DNA of 64,000 nt from Pseudofrankia sp. DC12 (GCF_000966285.1 NZ_KQ031391.1:4698383-4762382), one strand, 5' to 3'; shown: positions 8,940-18,379, numbered from the stretch's first letter. Notes: generated by a model from the letters alone, not told the origin. A program made the numbers and translations.

Positions 8940-9100
8940 CAATTGGCGATCATCGCGCCCTTGCGCCGCCAAGATTCCTCATGATCGCCAGTTGGGGCTG
9001 GGAAACGGACGTTCCGTGCCCAGCGTGTCGCATTTATCCCTGCACATCTGGCGATCACCGGCCGTCACCCACCGCTGGACCGCCCGAAGATCGCCAGATG
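8940..9100. repeat. Two consecutive inverted repeats sharing TGGCGATC
   Basis: Pair 1: CAATTGGCGATCAT at 8940-8953 against ATGATCGCCAGTTG at 8981-8994 (one mismatch). Pair 2: CATCTGGCGATC at 9045-9056 against GATCGCCAGATG at 9089-9100 (perfect). All four arms carry the same core, TGGCGATC. The rest of 8813-9101 has no gene. This looks like a dispersed palindromic repeat unit present twice. Confidence 0.75.
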
Positions 9101-9101
9101 G

Positions 9102-9521
9102 GTAGGCGGTTCGGCGGCGGGCCCGCAGGTCCGCGCCTTCATCGACCTCGACGAGCCCGTCGGCCTGCTGATGATCGGCGTCGTCCACCACCTGGGCGAC
9201 GACGACGACCCGGCCGCCGTCGTCGCCGGCTACAGGGACGCCCTGGCCGGTGGCAGCTACCTGTTCCTGAGCCACTACCTGGATCGCGGCGCGGCGACGG
9301 CGGAGCTGGAGGAGACGCTGCTGGCCCACCGGGGCACCGGCCGGTTCCGGTCCCGGGCCGAGACCTCGGCCTACTTCGGCGGCCTCGCGTCGGTCCCGCC
9401 CGGCCTCAGCTACGCGGCGATGTGGCGCGGGAGACGATGTTCGCAGGCCGCGTCGACGCCGGCATCCGTCTGGTCGCCGGCGGGATCGGCCGCAAGGCGT
9501 AGGGCGAGCCACCCCGGGTGA
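9102..9521 (+). pseudogene. Remnant of a SAM-dependent methyltransferase (PF04672-like)
   Basis: The frame reads GPQVRAFIDLDEPVGLLMIG, then VVHHLGDDDDPAAVVAGYRD and GSYLFLSHYLDRG, FRSRAETSAYFGGLASVPPG and LSYAAMWRG. These are the later motifs of the large actinobacterial S-adenosyl methyltransferase family I know as PF04672. The SAM-binding N-terminal half (about 150 residues) is gone, and after MWRG the frame runs into unrelated residues, consistent with a frameshift. The break point coincides with the inverted repeat that ends at 9100. Almost certainly non-functional. Confidence 0.75.
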
Positions 9522-9551
9522 CCCGCCCACGGCTCGGCACGGTCAGCAGGA

Positions 9552-11279
9552 TCAGAACAGGAAGTAGCGCTGGGCCATCGGCAGTTCCCGGACGGGGGCC
9601 GGCTCGATGGCCTCGCCGTCGATGGTGACGGTGAAGGTGTCGGGGTCGACCCGGATGTCCGGGGTGGCGGTGTTGTTGACGAGCTCGGCCTTGCCCCGGC
9701 GGCGGACGTCCAGCACCGGGACCACCGGGGTGGCCAGCTCCAGCCGGGCTGGCAGGCCGGCCTCGATCGCGGCCGGGGCGACGAACGTCAGCGACGACGC
9801 GGCGGCCGGGCCACGGGCGGCGCCGAACATGGGCCGGGGCAGGATCGGCTGCGGGGTCGGGATCGAGGCGTTCGCGTCGCCCATCGCGGCCCAGGTGATG
9901 AAGCCGCCCTTGAGGACGAGCGACGGGCGGACGCCGAAGAACGCCGGCTCGTAGAGCACGAGGTCGGCGAGCTTGCCGACCTCGACCGAGCCGATCTCGC
10001 CGTCCAGGCCGTGGGCGACGGCCGGGCAGATCGTGTACTTGGCGACGTAGCGCCGGGCCCGGAGGTTGTCCGCCCGCCCGTCACCAGGCAGCGCGCCGCG
10101 CCGCGCCTTCATGACGTGCGCGGTCTGCCAGGTGCGCAGCACGACCTCGCCGATGCGGCCCATCGCCTGCGAGTCCGAGCCGATCATCGAGATGGCACCC
10201 AGGTCGTGCAGGATGTCCTCGGCCGCGATCGTCGACGGCCGGATCCGGCTCTCCGCGAAGGCGAGGTCCTCGGGGATGCTTGGGTTGAGGTGATGGCAGA
10301 CCATCAGCATGTCGAGGTGCTCGTCGAGCGTGTTGACGGTGTGCGGCCGGGTCGGGTTCGTCGATGACGGCAGGACGTTGCCGGCCGCGGCGACGGTGAT
10401 GATGTCCGGTGCGTGCCCGCCGCCGGCGCCCTCGGTGTGGTACGCGTGGATCGCCCGGCCCGCGATCGCCGCCAGCGTGCTTTCGACGTACCCGGCCTCG
10501 TTGAGGGTGTCCGAGTGCAGCGCGACCTGGACTCCGGCGGCGTCGGCGACCCGCAGCGAGGCGTCGATGACGGCCGGGGTGGTGCCCCAGTCCTCGTGCA
10601 GCTTGAACGCGGCGGCCCCGGCGCGCAGCTGCTCCCAGAGCGAGTCCTCGCTCGTCGTGTTGCCCTTGCCGAGCAGAACGACGTTGACGGGCCAGTCGTC
10701 CATCGCGGACAGCATGCGGCTCAGGTTCCAGCCACCTGGGGTGACCGTCGTCGCCTTGGTGCCCTCGGCCGGCCCGGTGCCGCCGCCGATCAGCGTCGTG
10801 ATGCCGGCGCCCAGGGCCTCGGGGACCTGCTGGGGGCAGATGAAGTGGACGTGGCAGTCGATCGCCCCGGCCGTCATGATCTTCCCATTACCCGAGATGA
10901 TCTCCGTGCCCGGCCCGATCACGAGCTCCGGGTGGACGCCGTCCATCGTGTCCGGGTTGCCGGCCTTGCCCAGCGCGACGATCCGGCCGTCGCGGACGCC
11001 GACGTCGGCCTTCACGACGCCCCAGTGGTCCAGCACGATGACGCCGGTGATCACGAGGTCGGGCGCGCCCTCGGCCCGGGTGGTCCTGGCCTGGCCCATC
11101 GACTCGCGGATGACCTTGCCGCCGCCGAAGACCGCCTCGTCCCCGGTACCGGCGCCGCGCGGCCCGCGGCTGAGGTCCGCGGTGACCTCGATGAACAGGT
11201 CGGTATCGGCCAGCCGGACCCGGTCGCCGACCGTCGGTCCGTACAGCGCGGCGTACCGCGACCGGTCCAGCGAAGCCAT
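9552..11279 (-). CDS. ureC: Urease subunit alpha (catalytic)
   Basis: The 575-residue catalytic subunit hydrolyses urea to ammonia and carbamate in the cytoplasm. Metal ligands and active-site residues are in place: His143-x-His145 in [10 protein letters not shown], the carbamylated Lys226 in [44 protein letters not shown] and the mobile-flap catalytic His in [20 protein letters not shown]. The C-terminus [10 protein letters not shown] is canonical. A GGAGA-type site precedes the ATG at 11279. It is the last gene of ureABC, about 120 bases after ureB. Confidence 0.97.
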   Translation of the reverse strand: MASLDRSRYAALYGPTVGDRVRLADTDLFIEVTADLSRGPRGAGTGDEAVFGGGKVIRESMGQARTTRAEGAPDLVITGVIVLDHWGVVKADVGVRDGRIVALGKAGNPDTMDGVHPELVIGPGTEIISGNGKIMTAGAIDCHVHFICPQQVPEALGAGITTLIGGGTGPAEGTKATTVTPGGWNLSRMLSAMDDWPVNVVLLGKGNTTSEDSLWEQLRAGAAAFKLHEDWGTTPAVIDASLRVADAAGVQVALHSDTLNEAGYVESTLAAIAGRAIHAYHTEGAGGGHAPDIITVAAAGNVLPSSTNPTRPHTVNTLDEHLDMLMVCHHLNPSIPEDLAFAESRIRPSTIAAEDILHDLGAISMIGSDSQAMGRIGEVVLRTWQTAHVMKARRGALPGDGRADNLRARRYVAKYTICPAVAHGLDGEIGSVEVGKLADLVLYEPAFFGVRPSLVLKGGFITWAAMGDANASIPTPQPILPRPMFGAARGPAAASSLTFVAPAAIEAGLPARLELATPVVPVLDVRRRGKAELVNNTATPDIRVDPDTFTVTIDGEAIEPAPVRELPMAQRYFLF

Positions 11280-11400
11280 GTCTGTCCTCTCACCCTAGGA
11301 GAAGGTGTCAACGGGGAGCCTGAGCGCGTCCGTTCGCCGGCCAGCCGGCCAGCCGGCCAGCCGGCCGGACCCGGGCCGTGGCCCAGCCCGGACGGGAGCG

Positions 11401-11742
11401 TCAGGGGGAGGTCGGGGTGGCGTCGCGCTCGTCGAGCTTGCCGGCCCATTCCGGCCGCAGGCCGGGGACGTCGCGGAAACCGGCGAGGGCCACCAGGGTG
11501 ACCTCGCGTTCGATCCCCGGCTCGAAGCGGACCGCCGTTCCCGCGGGCACCGCGAGCCGGTGGCCCCAGGCGGCCGAGCGATCGAAGTCGAGCGCCGGGT
11601 TCGCGGCGGCGAAGTGGTAGTGCGAACCGACCTGGACGGGCCGGTCGCCGCTGTTGCGGACCACCAGGGTGAGCGTCGGACGGCCCGGGTTGATCTCGAT
11701 CGGGTCGTCGTCGTGCAGGACCTCGCCGGGAATCATCGGCAT
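11401..11742 (-). CDS. ureB: Urease subunit beta
   Basis: A 113-residue UreB with the family core [48 protein letters not shown] and [19 protein letters not shown]. UreB packs against UreA and UreC in the trimeric (ABC)3 enzyme. I chose the ATG at 11742 because AGGA lies 8 bases upstream; an ATG two codons on is also possible, and the longer frame to 11790 adds residues unlike UreB. The C-terminus ([11 protein letters not shown]) is short and polar, as usual. Confidence 0.95.
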   Translation of the reverse strand: MPMIPGEVLHDDDPIEINPGRPTLTLVVRNSGDRPVQVGSHYHFAAANPALDFDRSAAWGHRLAVPAGTAVRFEPGIEREVTLVALAGFRDVPGLRPEWAGKLDERDATPTSP

Positions 11743-11818
11743 CCGCTCGTTCCTGGGGCCGCGGCTGGCTGGCTGTTCGGCGGGCGGCACCGGCCGGTGG
11801 CAGCCCTGGGCAGGCCGG

Positions 11819-12121
11819 TCACGGGATCGGGTGGTGCACCGTGACGAGCTTCGTGCCGTCCGGGAAGGTCGCCTCGACCTGCACCTCGGCGAGCATCTCC
11901 GGGATGCCCTCCAGGACGTCGTCCCTGGTCAGCACGGTGCGCCCGGCGGCCATCAGCTCGGCGACGGTGCGACCGTCGCGCGCCCCCTCCAGCAGGAAGG
12001 AGGTCAGCAGCGCGACCGCCTCGGGGTAGTTGAGCCGCAGGCCGCGGCCCCGGCGCTCCTTGGCGAGGTTGGCCGCGACATGGATCAGCAGGCGTTCCTG
12101 TTCATGCGGGCTCAGCAGCAC
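11819..12121 (-). CDS. ureA: Urease subunit gamma
   Basis: A 100-residue UreA, the normal length. It begins at the GTG at 12121 ([20 protein letters not shown]), where the family usually reads M-x-[51 protein letters not shown] and a C-terminal [14 protein letters not shown] follow. The open frame continues upstream to 12310 without UreA-like sequence, so I reject that longer start. First gene of ureABC; the divergent ABC importer starts about 330 bases away. Confidence 0.93.
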   Translation of the reverse strand: MLLSPHEQERLLIHVAANLAKERRGRGLRLNYPEAVALLTSFLLEGARDGRTVAELMAAGRTVLTRDDVLEGIPEMLAEVQVEATFPDGTKLVTVHHPIP

Positions 12122-12449
12122 GGCGCCAAACCTAGGGCCAGCAGATGTCGGCCGCGTAACACCTACCGCTGGCGCGTCGCCGTCGTCGCGGACTGGGGGC
12201 CGGAAATCGTCACGTTGAGTCACCGTTGGCGGTGTCTGCTTGCCGTCGGTGCCGCTTGACGCGCGTCCGGCCGGCAGGTCTGGCCTGCGCGGCCACGCCG
12301 AATTCGTCACAACCTGCGGGAGTTACACCGTGTTCACAAAGGGGCGATGGCCGCGACACCGCCGCTTTCTAACGTCCCGTGGAACCGCCCGGGAGGGCCG
12401 GATGGGCCGGCGGTGGGGAACTCAACCCCGGGGCGACGATGGGGGTTCG
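12122..12449. promoter_or_regulatory. Divergent control region of ureABC and the NMT1-type importer
   Basis: No gene is seen here. It must hold the promoters of both divergent units. A block at 12306-12325 (GTC, two bases, AACCTGCGGG, three bases, TA) recurs at 21259-21278 in front of the xdh genes, so it could be a shared operator. A GTAAC half-site at about 12157 resembles one half of a GlnR box, but no convincing partner half is at the right spacing. Confidence 0.4.
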
Positions 12450-13550
12450 GTGACAACGGGATTCGACAGGCGCAGCTTCCTGCGGCGCGGCGCGGGCATG
12501 GCCGCGGGCGCGGCCGCACTGGGTATCGGCGGCAGCGAGTTGCTGGCCGCGTGTGGGAGCAGCGGCTCCGGGGGAAGCTCAGCGGCCAGCAGCGGTCCGA
12601 CGTCGTTCGGCGCGCTGACCTACCGGCTCTCCTGGATCAAGAACGTGGAGTTCGCCGGCGCGTACATCGCCGACCAGAAGGGCTACTACAAGTCGGCCGG
12701 CTTCACGTCGGTCAACCTGATCGCCGGTGGCCCGAGCGCCACCCCGCAGGACGCCGACGTGGCGACCGGCAAGGCGTTCGTCGGCGTCTCGGCGCCGGAC
12801 ATCACCGGTGCCGCGATCCTGCAGGGCGCGCCCATCAAGATCATTGGTGCGCAGTACCAGAAGAACCCGTTCGCGATCATGTCGCTGGCGAGCAAGCCGA
12901 TCAAGACGCCCCAGGACATGATCGGGAAGAAGATCGGTGTCCAGGCCACCAACGAGTCGGTCTGGTCCGCCTTCCTCGCGGCCAACGGCATCGACCCGTC
13001 GAAGATCGACAAGGTGCCGGTCCAGTTCGACCCGACGCCGCTGACCACCGGTCAGGTCGACGGCTGGTTCTCCTTCGTCACCAACGAGCCGAACCTGCTC
13101 AAGGTGAAGGGCATCGACACTACCACCTTCCTGCTGGCGGACTTCAAGTACCCGCTGGTGTCCGAGACCTACATGGTCACCACGGACACGCTCAAGAAGG
13201 ACAAGGACAAGATCAAGGCTTTCCTGACCGCCGAGATCAAGGGCTGGCACGACCAGATCGCGGCCCCTGGCACCGGCGCGAGCCTCGCCGCGACCGTCTA
13301 CGGCAAGGACCAGGGCCTGGACACGGCCGAGCAGACCCTCGAGGCCAAGGCCCAGAACGAGCTGCTGGTCACCGCTGACACCAAGGCGAACGGCCTGTTC
13401 ACGATCACGCCGGCTCTGATTGCGGAGAACATCGCCACGCTCAAGCTGGCGAAGGTCGACATCACCGCCGACCAGCTCTTCGACACCAGCATCATCGACG
13501 AGCTGTACAAGGAGCAGCCGGACCTCAAGACGATCCCCGCGCTGGGCTGA
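12450..13550 (+). CDS. ABC importer substrate-binding lipoprotein, NMT1/SsuA-like
   Basis: A 366-residue binding protein with a twin-arginine plus lipobox leader: DRRSFLRRGAGMAAGAAALG, then LLAACGSSG. The mature part has the NMT1/THI5/SsuA fold signature YRLSWIKNVEFAGAYIADQKG, GPSATPQDADVATGKAFVGV and IGVQATNESVWSAFLAANGID. The GTG at 12450 is preceded by GGGGG; an in-frame ATG at 12402 is possible but spoils the Tat leader position. Known ligands in the family are pyrimidines, taurine, sulfonates, nitrate and riboflavin. Next to urease and purine genes, a nucleobase or related N-compound is my inference only. Confidence 0.88.
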   Translation: MTTGFDRRSFLRRGAGMAAGAAALGIGGSELLAACGSSGSGGSSAASSGPTSFGALTYRLSWIKNVEFAGAYIADQKGYYKSAGFTSVNLIAGGPSATPQDADVATGKAFVGVSAPDITGAAILQGAPIKIIGAQYQKNPFAIMSLASKPIKTPQDMIGKKIGVQATNESVWSAFLAANGIDPSKIDKVPVQFDPTPLTTGQVDGWFSFVTNEPNLLKVKGIDTTTFLLADFKYPLVSETYMVTTDTLKKDKDKIKAFLTAEIKGWHDQIAAPGTGASLAATVYGKDQGLDTAEQTLEAKAQNELLVTADTKANGLFTITPALIAENIATLKLAKVDITADQLFDTSIIDELYKEQPDLKTIPALG

Positions 13551-13607
13551 CCCACCACGCCGATCGTCACGTCCCGTTCCTGACCTAGAGGAGAAGCCGA
13601 GCCTGAC

Positions 13608-14492
13608 ATGAGCGCTTCCGCCACGCCCACACCGGAGTCCGCCGTCGAACCGGCGGCAGTCACCCTCGGGGAGGAGACGGCCGTCCCGACGGCCGCCGCC
13701 GAACCGGCCCCCGGCTCCGGGGTAAGCGTGACCGGACTGCGCAAGGAGTTCAGGCTCGGCCGTCGTTCGGTCGTCGCGCTGGACGACGTGAACCTTTCCA
13801 CGGCGGAGGGCTCGTTCCTCACGCTGATCGGGCCCTCCGGCTGTGGGAAGTCGACCGTGTTGCGCATCCTCGCCGACCTGGAGGCGCCGACCCAGGGGGA
13901 GGCGCTCGTCCACGGCGAGCGCCCGGCCGCGGCCCGCCGCGCCCACCACCTGGGCATCGCGTTCCAGGACGCCGCGCTGCTGCCCTGGCGGTCCGTCGAG
14001 GCGAACATCCGGCTGCCCCTGGAGGTCGGCGGCAAGAAGGCGGACCGCAAGGTGATCGCCGACCTGATCTCGCTCGTCGGCCTGACCGGCTTCGAGAAGG
14101 CCCGCCCGGCGCAGCTGTCCGGCGGCATGCGTCAGCGGGTGGCGATCGCCCGCGCGCTGGTCGTCGAGCCGAAGGTGCTGCTGCTCGACGAGCCCTTCGG
14201 CGCCCTGGACGACATGACCCGCCAGCGGCTGAACTTCGAGCTGCTGCGGATCTGGAGCGAGCGGGCGACCACGACCCTGCTGGTCACTCACTCGATCCCG
14301 GAGGCGGTCATCCTCTCCGACAAGGTCGCGGTGATGACCCCGCGGCCGGGCCGGATCAAGGAGATCGTCGAGATCGACCTGCCTCGCCCGCGCACTCCGG
14401 AGATGCTGCGGACCCCGCGCTTCCACGAGCTGCACGACGAGCTGTCCGGCCTGCTGTTCGGGGGCCAGAGCGAAGACGAGCGGGCGGCGTGA
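13608..14492 (+). CDS. ABC importer ATP-binding protein (TauB/SsuB type)
   Basis: A 294-residue ATPase with a 45-residue Ala/Pro/Glu-rich head, then [20 protein letters not shown], Walker [11 protein letters not shown]-loop [18 protein letters not shown], signature [15 protein letters not shown], Walker [13 protein letters not shown] and H-loop [17 protein letters not shown]. The [15 protein letters not shown] tail is typical of nitrate/sulfonate/taurine-type ATPases. All catalytic motifs are intact. It follows the binding-protein gene by about 57 bases and precedes the first permease by 7, so one operon. Confidence 0.93.
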   Translation: MSASATPTPESAVEPAAVTLGEETAVPTAAAEPAPGSGVSVTGLRKEFRLGRRSVVALDDVNLSTAEGSFLTLIGPSGCGKSTVLRILADLEAPTQGEALVHGERPAAARRAHHLGIAFQDAALLPWRSVEANIRLPLEVGGKKADRKVIADLISLVGLTGFEKARPAQLSGGMRQRVAIARALVVEPKVLLLDEPFGALDDMTRQRLNFELLRIWSERATTTLLVTHSIPEAVILSDKVAVMTPRPGRIKEIVEIDLPRPRTPEMLRTPRFHELHDELSGLLFGGQSEDERAA

Positions 14493-14499
14493 CGCCGGC

Positions 14500-15348
14500 A
14501 TGACAGCACTCCAGGACACTCCCGCCGGCGCGGTCGCCGCCCCGCCCAGCGGCAGCTCACCCCAGGACGGTTCCCGGGCCCGCGCGGGCGCGCCCTCCTG
14601 GCTGGGCGGCCTGATCGGCACCGTGGCGATCATCGCGATCTGGTGGGTCCTCGCGGTCACGGTCCTCAAGCACGGTGGCGCGGTGCCGACTCCGTGGGCA
14701 GTCGTCAAGGACTTCTGGACGGACCGCCACCTCTGGCCTACCCCGGTCGCCACGACCGTGTGGATCGCCTTCCAGGGCTACCTGATCGGCAACGGCCTGG
14801 CCATCGGCCTGTCGATCCTGTGCTTCGGCATCCCGGTCGTCGACCGGATCCTGCTGCAGATCGGGGTGGCGTCGTACTGCCTGCCGATCATCGCGATCGG
14901 CCCGATCCTGACGACGGTCTTCAACGGCACCGCGCCGGAGATGGCGCTCGCCGGGATCTCCGTCTTCTTCACCACGCTGGTCGGCACCCTGACCGGCCTG
15001 AGCGCGGCCGACCAGACGACGCTCGACGCCATCCGCGCCTTCGGCGGCGGCAGGTTCGCGCAGCTCCGGTTCGTCCGGCTGCGCGCGGCCCTGCCCAGCA
15101 CGTTCGCCGGGCTGCAGATCGCGCCGCCCGCCGCGCTGCTCGGCGCGATCATCGGCGAGTACCTCGGCGCGGACAAGGGCATCGGGATCACCATGATCGC
15201 CTCGGAGCAGGCGTTCGACGTCCCGCGTACCTGGGCGCTGGCCATCATCGCCTCCGCGATCGCCGCCCTCGGCTACGGCGTTACCTCGCTGATCGCCCGG
15301 CTGCTCACCCCGTGGGCGCCGCGCGGCAACCCCGGAGGTGGATCGTGA
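14500..15348 (+). CDS. ABC importer permease 1 (SsuC/TauC type)
   Basis: A 282-residue BPD-transp-1 permease with about six membrane segments (GGLIGTVAIIAIWWVLAVTV onward). The EAA-like cytoplasmic loop DAIRAFGGGRFAQLRFVRLR contacts the ATPase, and ALLGAIIGEYLGADKGIGI is typical of the SsuC family. The first ~35 residues are polar. It overlaps the second permease by 4 bases (GTGA), implying translational coupling and a heteromeric channel. Confidence 0.92.
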   Translation: MTALQDTPAGAVAAPPSGSSPQDGSRARAGAPSWLGGLIGTVAIIAIWWVLAVTVLKHGGAVPTPWAVVKDFWTDRHLWPTPVATTVWIAFQGYLIGNGLAIGLSILCFGIPVVDRILLQIGVASYCLPIIAIGPILTTVFNGTAPEMALAGISVFFTTLVGTLTGLSAADQTTLDAIRAFGGGRFAQLRFVRLRAALPSTFAGLQIAPPAALLGAIIGEYLGADKGIGITMIASEQAFDVPRTWALAIIASAIAALGYGVTSLIARLLTPWAPRGNPGGGS

Positions 15349-16235
15349 CGACCACGGCCGCTCCCGCGACCAAGTCCGCGCCGGCCGCGTCCGTCGCGCC
15401 GCCGGTGGAGCAGCGCTCACCCGGCTCGCTGCTCCTCGTCACCGCGCTCGCCCGGCTGGGCCGCACCTTCGCTCAGGTGCTCGCCTCCGCCGTCGTGATC
15501 CTCATCCTCTGGTACGCGTTCCTGAAGGTCTTCCACCTCAACCCGCTGGTGGCAAAGGACCCCAAGGCCGTCTACAACTACCTGTTCACCGTCCCGAAGG
15601 CGCACGAGAACCGGCATGTGATCTTTCACGGGCTCATGCAGACCCTGGGGGACGCGCTCGCCGGCTACATCGCCGGCACCGCCGCGGCGATCGTCGTCTC
15701 CGTTCTGTTCGTGCTGTACCGGCCCGTCGAACAGGCATTCCTGCCGGTCGCGATGGTGCTACGCTCGGTGCCGCTGGTCGCGATGACGCCGATCATCACG
15801 CTGGTCTTCGGCCGGCACCTGGTCGGGGTGACGGTCATCGCCGGGATCGTGGTGTTCTTCCCGTCGCTGGTGAACATCGTCTTCGGTCTGCGCTCGACGC
15901 CGAAGGCCGCCGCCGACCTGGTCACCGCGTACGGCGGCAGCTCGTTCACGGTGCTGCGCAAGGTTGCCATTCCGAGTGCGCTGCCGGCGCTGTTCGCCTC
16001 GGCCCGGATCGCCGTACCCGGCGCCATCATCGGAGCACTGCTCGCCGAGTGGCTGGCCACCGGCAAGGCGCTCGGTTACTACATGGAGCACGCCCAGCAG
16101 GTGTTCGACTACGGCGGCGTCTGGGCGTCCGTCGTCGTGATCACGGCGGTCAGCGTGGTGCTCTACGGCGTCGTCGGCATCATCGAGACGGTCGTCCTCG
16201 CCCGTTACGGCCCGGCGCCAGCCCGCGGGAAGTGA
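15345..16235 (+). CDS. ABC importer permease 2 (SsuC/TauC type)
   Basis: A 296-residue partner permease starting at the GTG at 15345 inside the previous stop, with GGAGGTGG just upstream. It shows five to six membrane segments, the loop DLVTAYGGSSFTVLRKVAIP and PGAIIGALLAEWLATGKALG, matching the family. The frame continues upstream through the first permease, but that is shadow coding. A hairpin about 85 bases after the stop probably ends the four-gene operon. Confidence 0.92.
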   Translation: MTTTAAPATKSAPAASVAPPVEQRSPGSLLLVTALARLGRTFAQVLASAVVILILWYAFLKVFHLNPLVAKDPKAVYNYLFTVPKAHENRHVIFHGLMQTLGDALAGYIAGTAAAIVVSVLFVLYRPVEQAFLPVAMVLRSVPLVAMTPIITLVFGRHLVGVTVIAGIVVFFPSLVNIVFGLRSTPKAAADLVTAYGGSSFTVLRKVAIPSALPALFASARIAVPGAIIGALLAEWLATGKALGYYMEHAQQVFDYGGVWASVVVITAVSVVLYGVVGIIETVVLARYGPAPARGK

Positions 16236-16633
16236 CACCCTGAGCCGGCCCGCCGTACAGCCGCCGTCCCCCACCACGAGGGTGACGCGCGTTTCTTGGC
16301 GGCGATGCTGACCCGGTTCTCCCGCCGATTCACACCGGATCGGCGGGAACGCCATTTCGGCAGGTCTCCCGGCGAGACGTGCCGGGGCGGCCGAACTACC
16401 TACGTCATTCCTGGTCAGCGGCCTTTGTGCCCCAGAGCACTCGAGGCGCGGCAGCAATCGGTGACTGTCCCGTCCGCGGCTGCGACAATGACATCGGCGG
16501 CGGCCGTTCAGGGCAAGCCGGTAGGTGAAGTCGAGGCGGACAAATCCGTTCGCCCTCCTTCGGGTGACTTTCCGCCGGCCCGCCACGTCACCTGGGGGCC
16601 AGAGCCCCCAGACCCCCCGACCGGAGGGCCCGT
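16236..16633. terminator. Intergenic stretch with operon-end hairpin
   Basis: TCCCGCCGAT at 16320-16329 pairs with ATCGGCGGGA at 16339-16348 around a 9-base loop, a terminator-like hairpin without a T-run. A second, perfect hairpin CTGGGGGC (16592-16599), CAGA loop, GCCCCCAG (16604-16611) sits about 12 bases before the GGAGGG site of the next gene and could regulate its translation. No gene is seen in the stretch. Confidence 0.55.
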
Positions 16634-18277
16634 GTGAGTGTGACGACGGCCGGAGTGGGGACGGCGCTGGCGGCGGGGTGGCCGGGCTCGGGGACCACGG
16701 CACCTGGACTGAGCTCCTCGGACCTCGTGGTGGCGCCGATGCCGGCGTTCACCACCAGCAGCCGGGGCCCGGTGGCCGCCGGCGGGGCCGGCCGGCTGGG
16801 GCCCAGCGACGGCGAGCTCGCGCGGCTGCGGCGGGTCGCCGTCGGCGAGGAAGACGCCGATCTGCTGGTGCACAGCGGGACCGTCGTCGTCGTGCAGACC
16901 GGCGAGCTGCTGGCGCGGGACGTCGCGATCGTCGGACGTTTCATCGCCGCGGTGACGAGGCCTGGCGCGCTCGCCGGGCGCCGCTCGCTGGACGCGACCG
17001 GGCGCTACCTGCTGCCCGCCTACGTCGACGCCCACGTCCGCCCGGAACGGACCCTGCTGCTGCCCGGGGAGGCCGCCAGGCTCCTCGTGCCGCGCGGCAC
17101 GGTGACCGTGCTGACCGATCCCGCCGGCCTGATCGCCCGCTGCGGCCAGCGTGGCGCCGGGATCGCGACGACGACCGACACTCCGCTGCGAGTGCTCGCC
17201 AGCCGTCCCGGCGCGCCTGGGCCGGCGGCGGGGGACCTGCTGCCCGGTGAGCAGTCCGGCGGCCACCGGGCGCTCGCCGACCTGGTCGGTTACGGCCAGC
17301 TCGCCTGTGCCGTTCGGTCCGGGATCGCCGCCGGGCTGCCGCCCGCCGAGGCCGTCCGGCGGGCGACGCTCGCGCCCGCCCGCCGGCACGGGCTCGAACA
17401 GGTGCTCGGCGCGATCCTCCCGGCGCACCTGGCCGACCTGCTGATCGTCACGGAGATCGGCGGCGTCGAACCGCCGGACCTCGTCGTCGCGGGCGGGCGG
17501 ATCGCGGCCGCTCAGGGCCGGCCGCTGTTCGACAACCCCGACCGGGCCCCCGGCTGGGCCCTCGACACGGTCCGCCTGCCGGTGAACCTGCATGTCGACT
17601 CGTTCGCGGTCGCCGGCTGGCCCGGGCACCCGGCGCCGCTGCCGGTGGCCGTCGAGCTCGCCGCCCGGTTCTCCACCCCGGTGGTGCCCTCGTCCCGGAC
17701 GCCCGGTGTCCGCGGGCGGCTCCCAGGGCTGCCGGTGGTGCCCGGCGTCGGTGGACTCGCCCCGGTGGTGCCAGTCCACCCACCGGCGACGGCGCCGGCC
17801 GGCGCCCCGGTGTCCCGGCACGTGCGGATCGAGCCCGCCGTCCGCAACGGCCTGATCGTCGCCGACCCCGACCACGACCTGCTCAAGGTCGCCGTGGTCG
17901 ACCGGTCCGGCAGCCCAAAGCCGGTCCGGGTCGGGCTGCTGCGCGGGGTCGGGCTGACCAGCGGCGCTCTCGGCGTCACCAGTACCGACCCGCCCGGCGA
18001 CCTCGTGCTCGTCGGCACCAACGACGCCGACATGCTCACCGCCGCCCGGGCACTGGAGGGCATGGGCGGCGGCTACGTGGTCATCGACCGGGGCTGGGTG
18101 CAGGCCGCCTGCCCGCTGCCTGTCGCCGGCGTCGTCAGTGACGCACCGTGGGAGGCCGTCGACGGCCAGCTCGCCGCTGCAGACGCGGCCGCGGCGGCGA
18201 TCGGCTGCCGGCTCGCCGGGCCGCTCCAGACCCTCGCCGACCTGGGAGCTGCCCTGTTCACCCGTCCCGATCCCTGA
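16634..18277 (+). CDS. Adenine-deaminase-like protein with a lost metal site
   Basis: A 547-residue member of the adenine deaminase (Ade) group of amidohydrolases. GRYLLPAYVDAHVRPERTLL at 124-143 corresponds to the Ade site GxYLxPGxIDxHxHIESS, but the second metal His is Arg136. The central barrel segment that supplies the other His/Glu ligands is largely missing between LTDPAGLIARC and GGHRALADLV. The C-terminal domain is well kept: DHDLLKVAVVDR, GLTSGALGVTST, LVLVGTNDADM and LPVAGVVSDAPWE. Start: the GTG at 16634 after GGAGGG. Catalysis as a normal adenine deaminase looks unlikely. It may be a pseudoenzyme or have a changed function. Confidence 0.72.
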   Translation: MSVTTAGVGTALAAGWPGSGTTAPGLSSSDLVVAPMPAFTTSSRGPVAAGGAGRLGPSDGELARLRRVAVGEEDADLLVHSGTVVVVQTGELLARDVAIVGRFIAAVTRPGALAGRRSLDATGRYLLPAYVDAHVRPERTLLLPGEAARLLVPRGTVTVLTDPAGLIARCGQRGAGIATTTDTPLRVLASRPGAPGPAAGDLLPGEQSGGHRALADLVGYGQLACAVRSGIAAGLPPAEAVRRATLAPARRHGLEQVLGAILPAHLADLLIVTEIGGVEPPDLVVAGGRIAAAQGRPLFDNPDRAPGWALDTVRLPVNLHVDSFAVAGWPGHPAPLPVAVELAARFSTPVVPSSRTPGVRGRLPGLPVVPGVGGLAPVVPVHPPATAPAGAPVSRHVRIEPAVRNGLIVADPDHDLLKVAVVDRSGSPKPVRVGLLRGVGLTSGALGVTSTDPPGDLVLVGTNDADMLTAARALEGMGGGYVVIDRGWVQAACPLPVAGVVSDAPWEAVDGQLAAADAAAAAIGCRLAGPLQTLADLGAALFTRPDP

Positions 18278-18301
18278 CCAGCACACGGCCGGGCCCGCGG
18301 C

Positions 18302-18341
18302 CAGCCCGGCCGGGCCCGTGATCAGCCCGGCCGGGCCCGGT
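18302..18341. repeat. Repeated GC palindromes between convergent genes
   Basis: CAGCCCGGCCGGGCCCG occurs at 18302-18318 and again at 18325-18341, each containing the palindrome CCCGGCCGGG. It lies between the convergent 3' ends of the Ade-like gene and the regulator at 18380 and may act as a two-way terminator. Confidence 0.55.
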
Positions 18342-18379
18342 GACAGCGCTCCCGGCTGGAGCCGGCCGCGCCTCGCCGG

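Noticed and set aside
8940-9100. CRISPR array
   Set aside because: Only two palindromic pairs with unequal spacing; no regular repeat-spacer pattern.
12150-12330. Full GlnR box (GTnAC-n6-GAAAC) in the ureABC/importer control region
   Set aside because: Only isolated half-sites; no second half at proper spacing.
12122-12449. Thiamine (TPP) riboswitch before the NMT1-type importer
   Set aside because: The conserved CTGAGA and ACCTGATCTGGG-like blocks are absent.
12579-14753. 724-residue minus-strand open frame
   Set aside because: Lies opposite the ABC importer genes, which have clear motifs and ribosome sites; shadow coding from GC-rich third positions.
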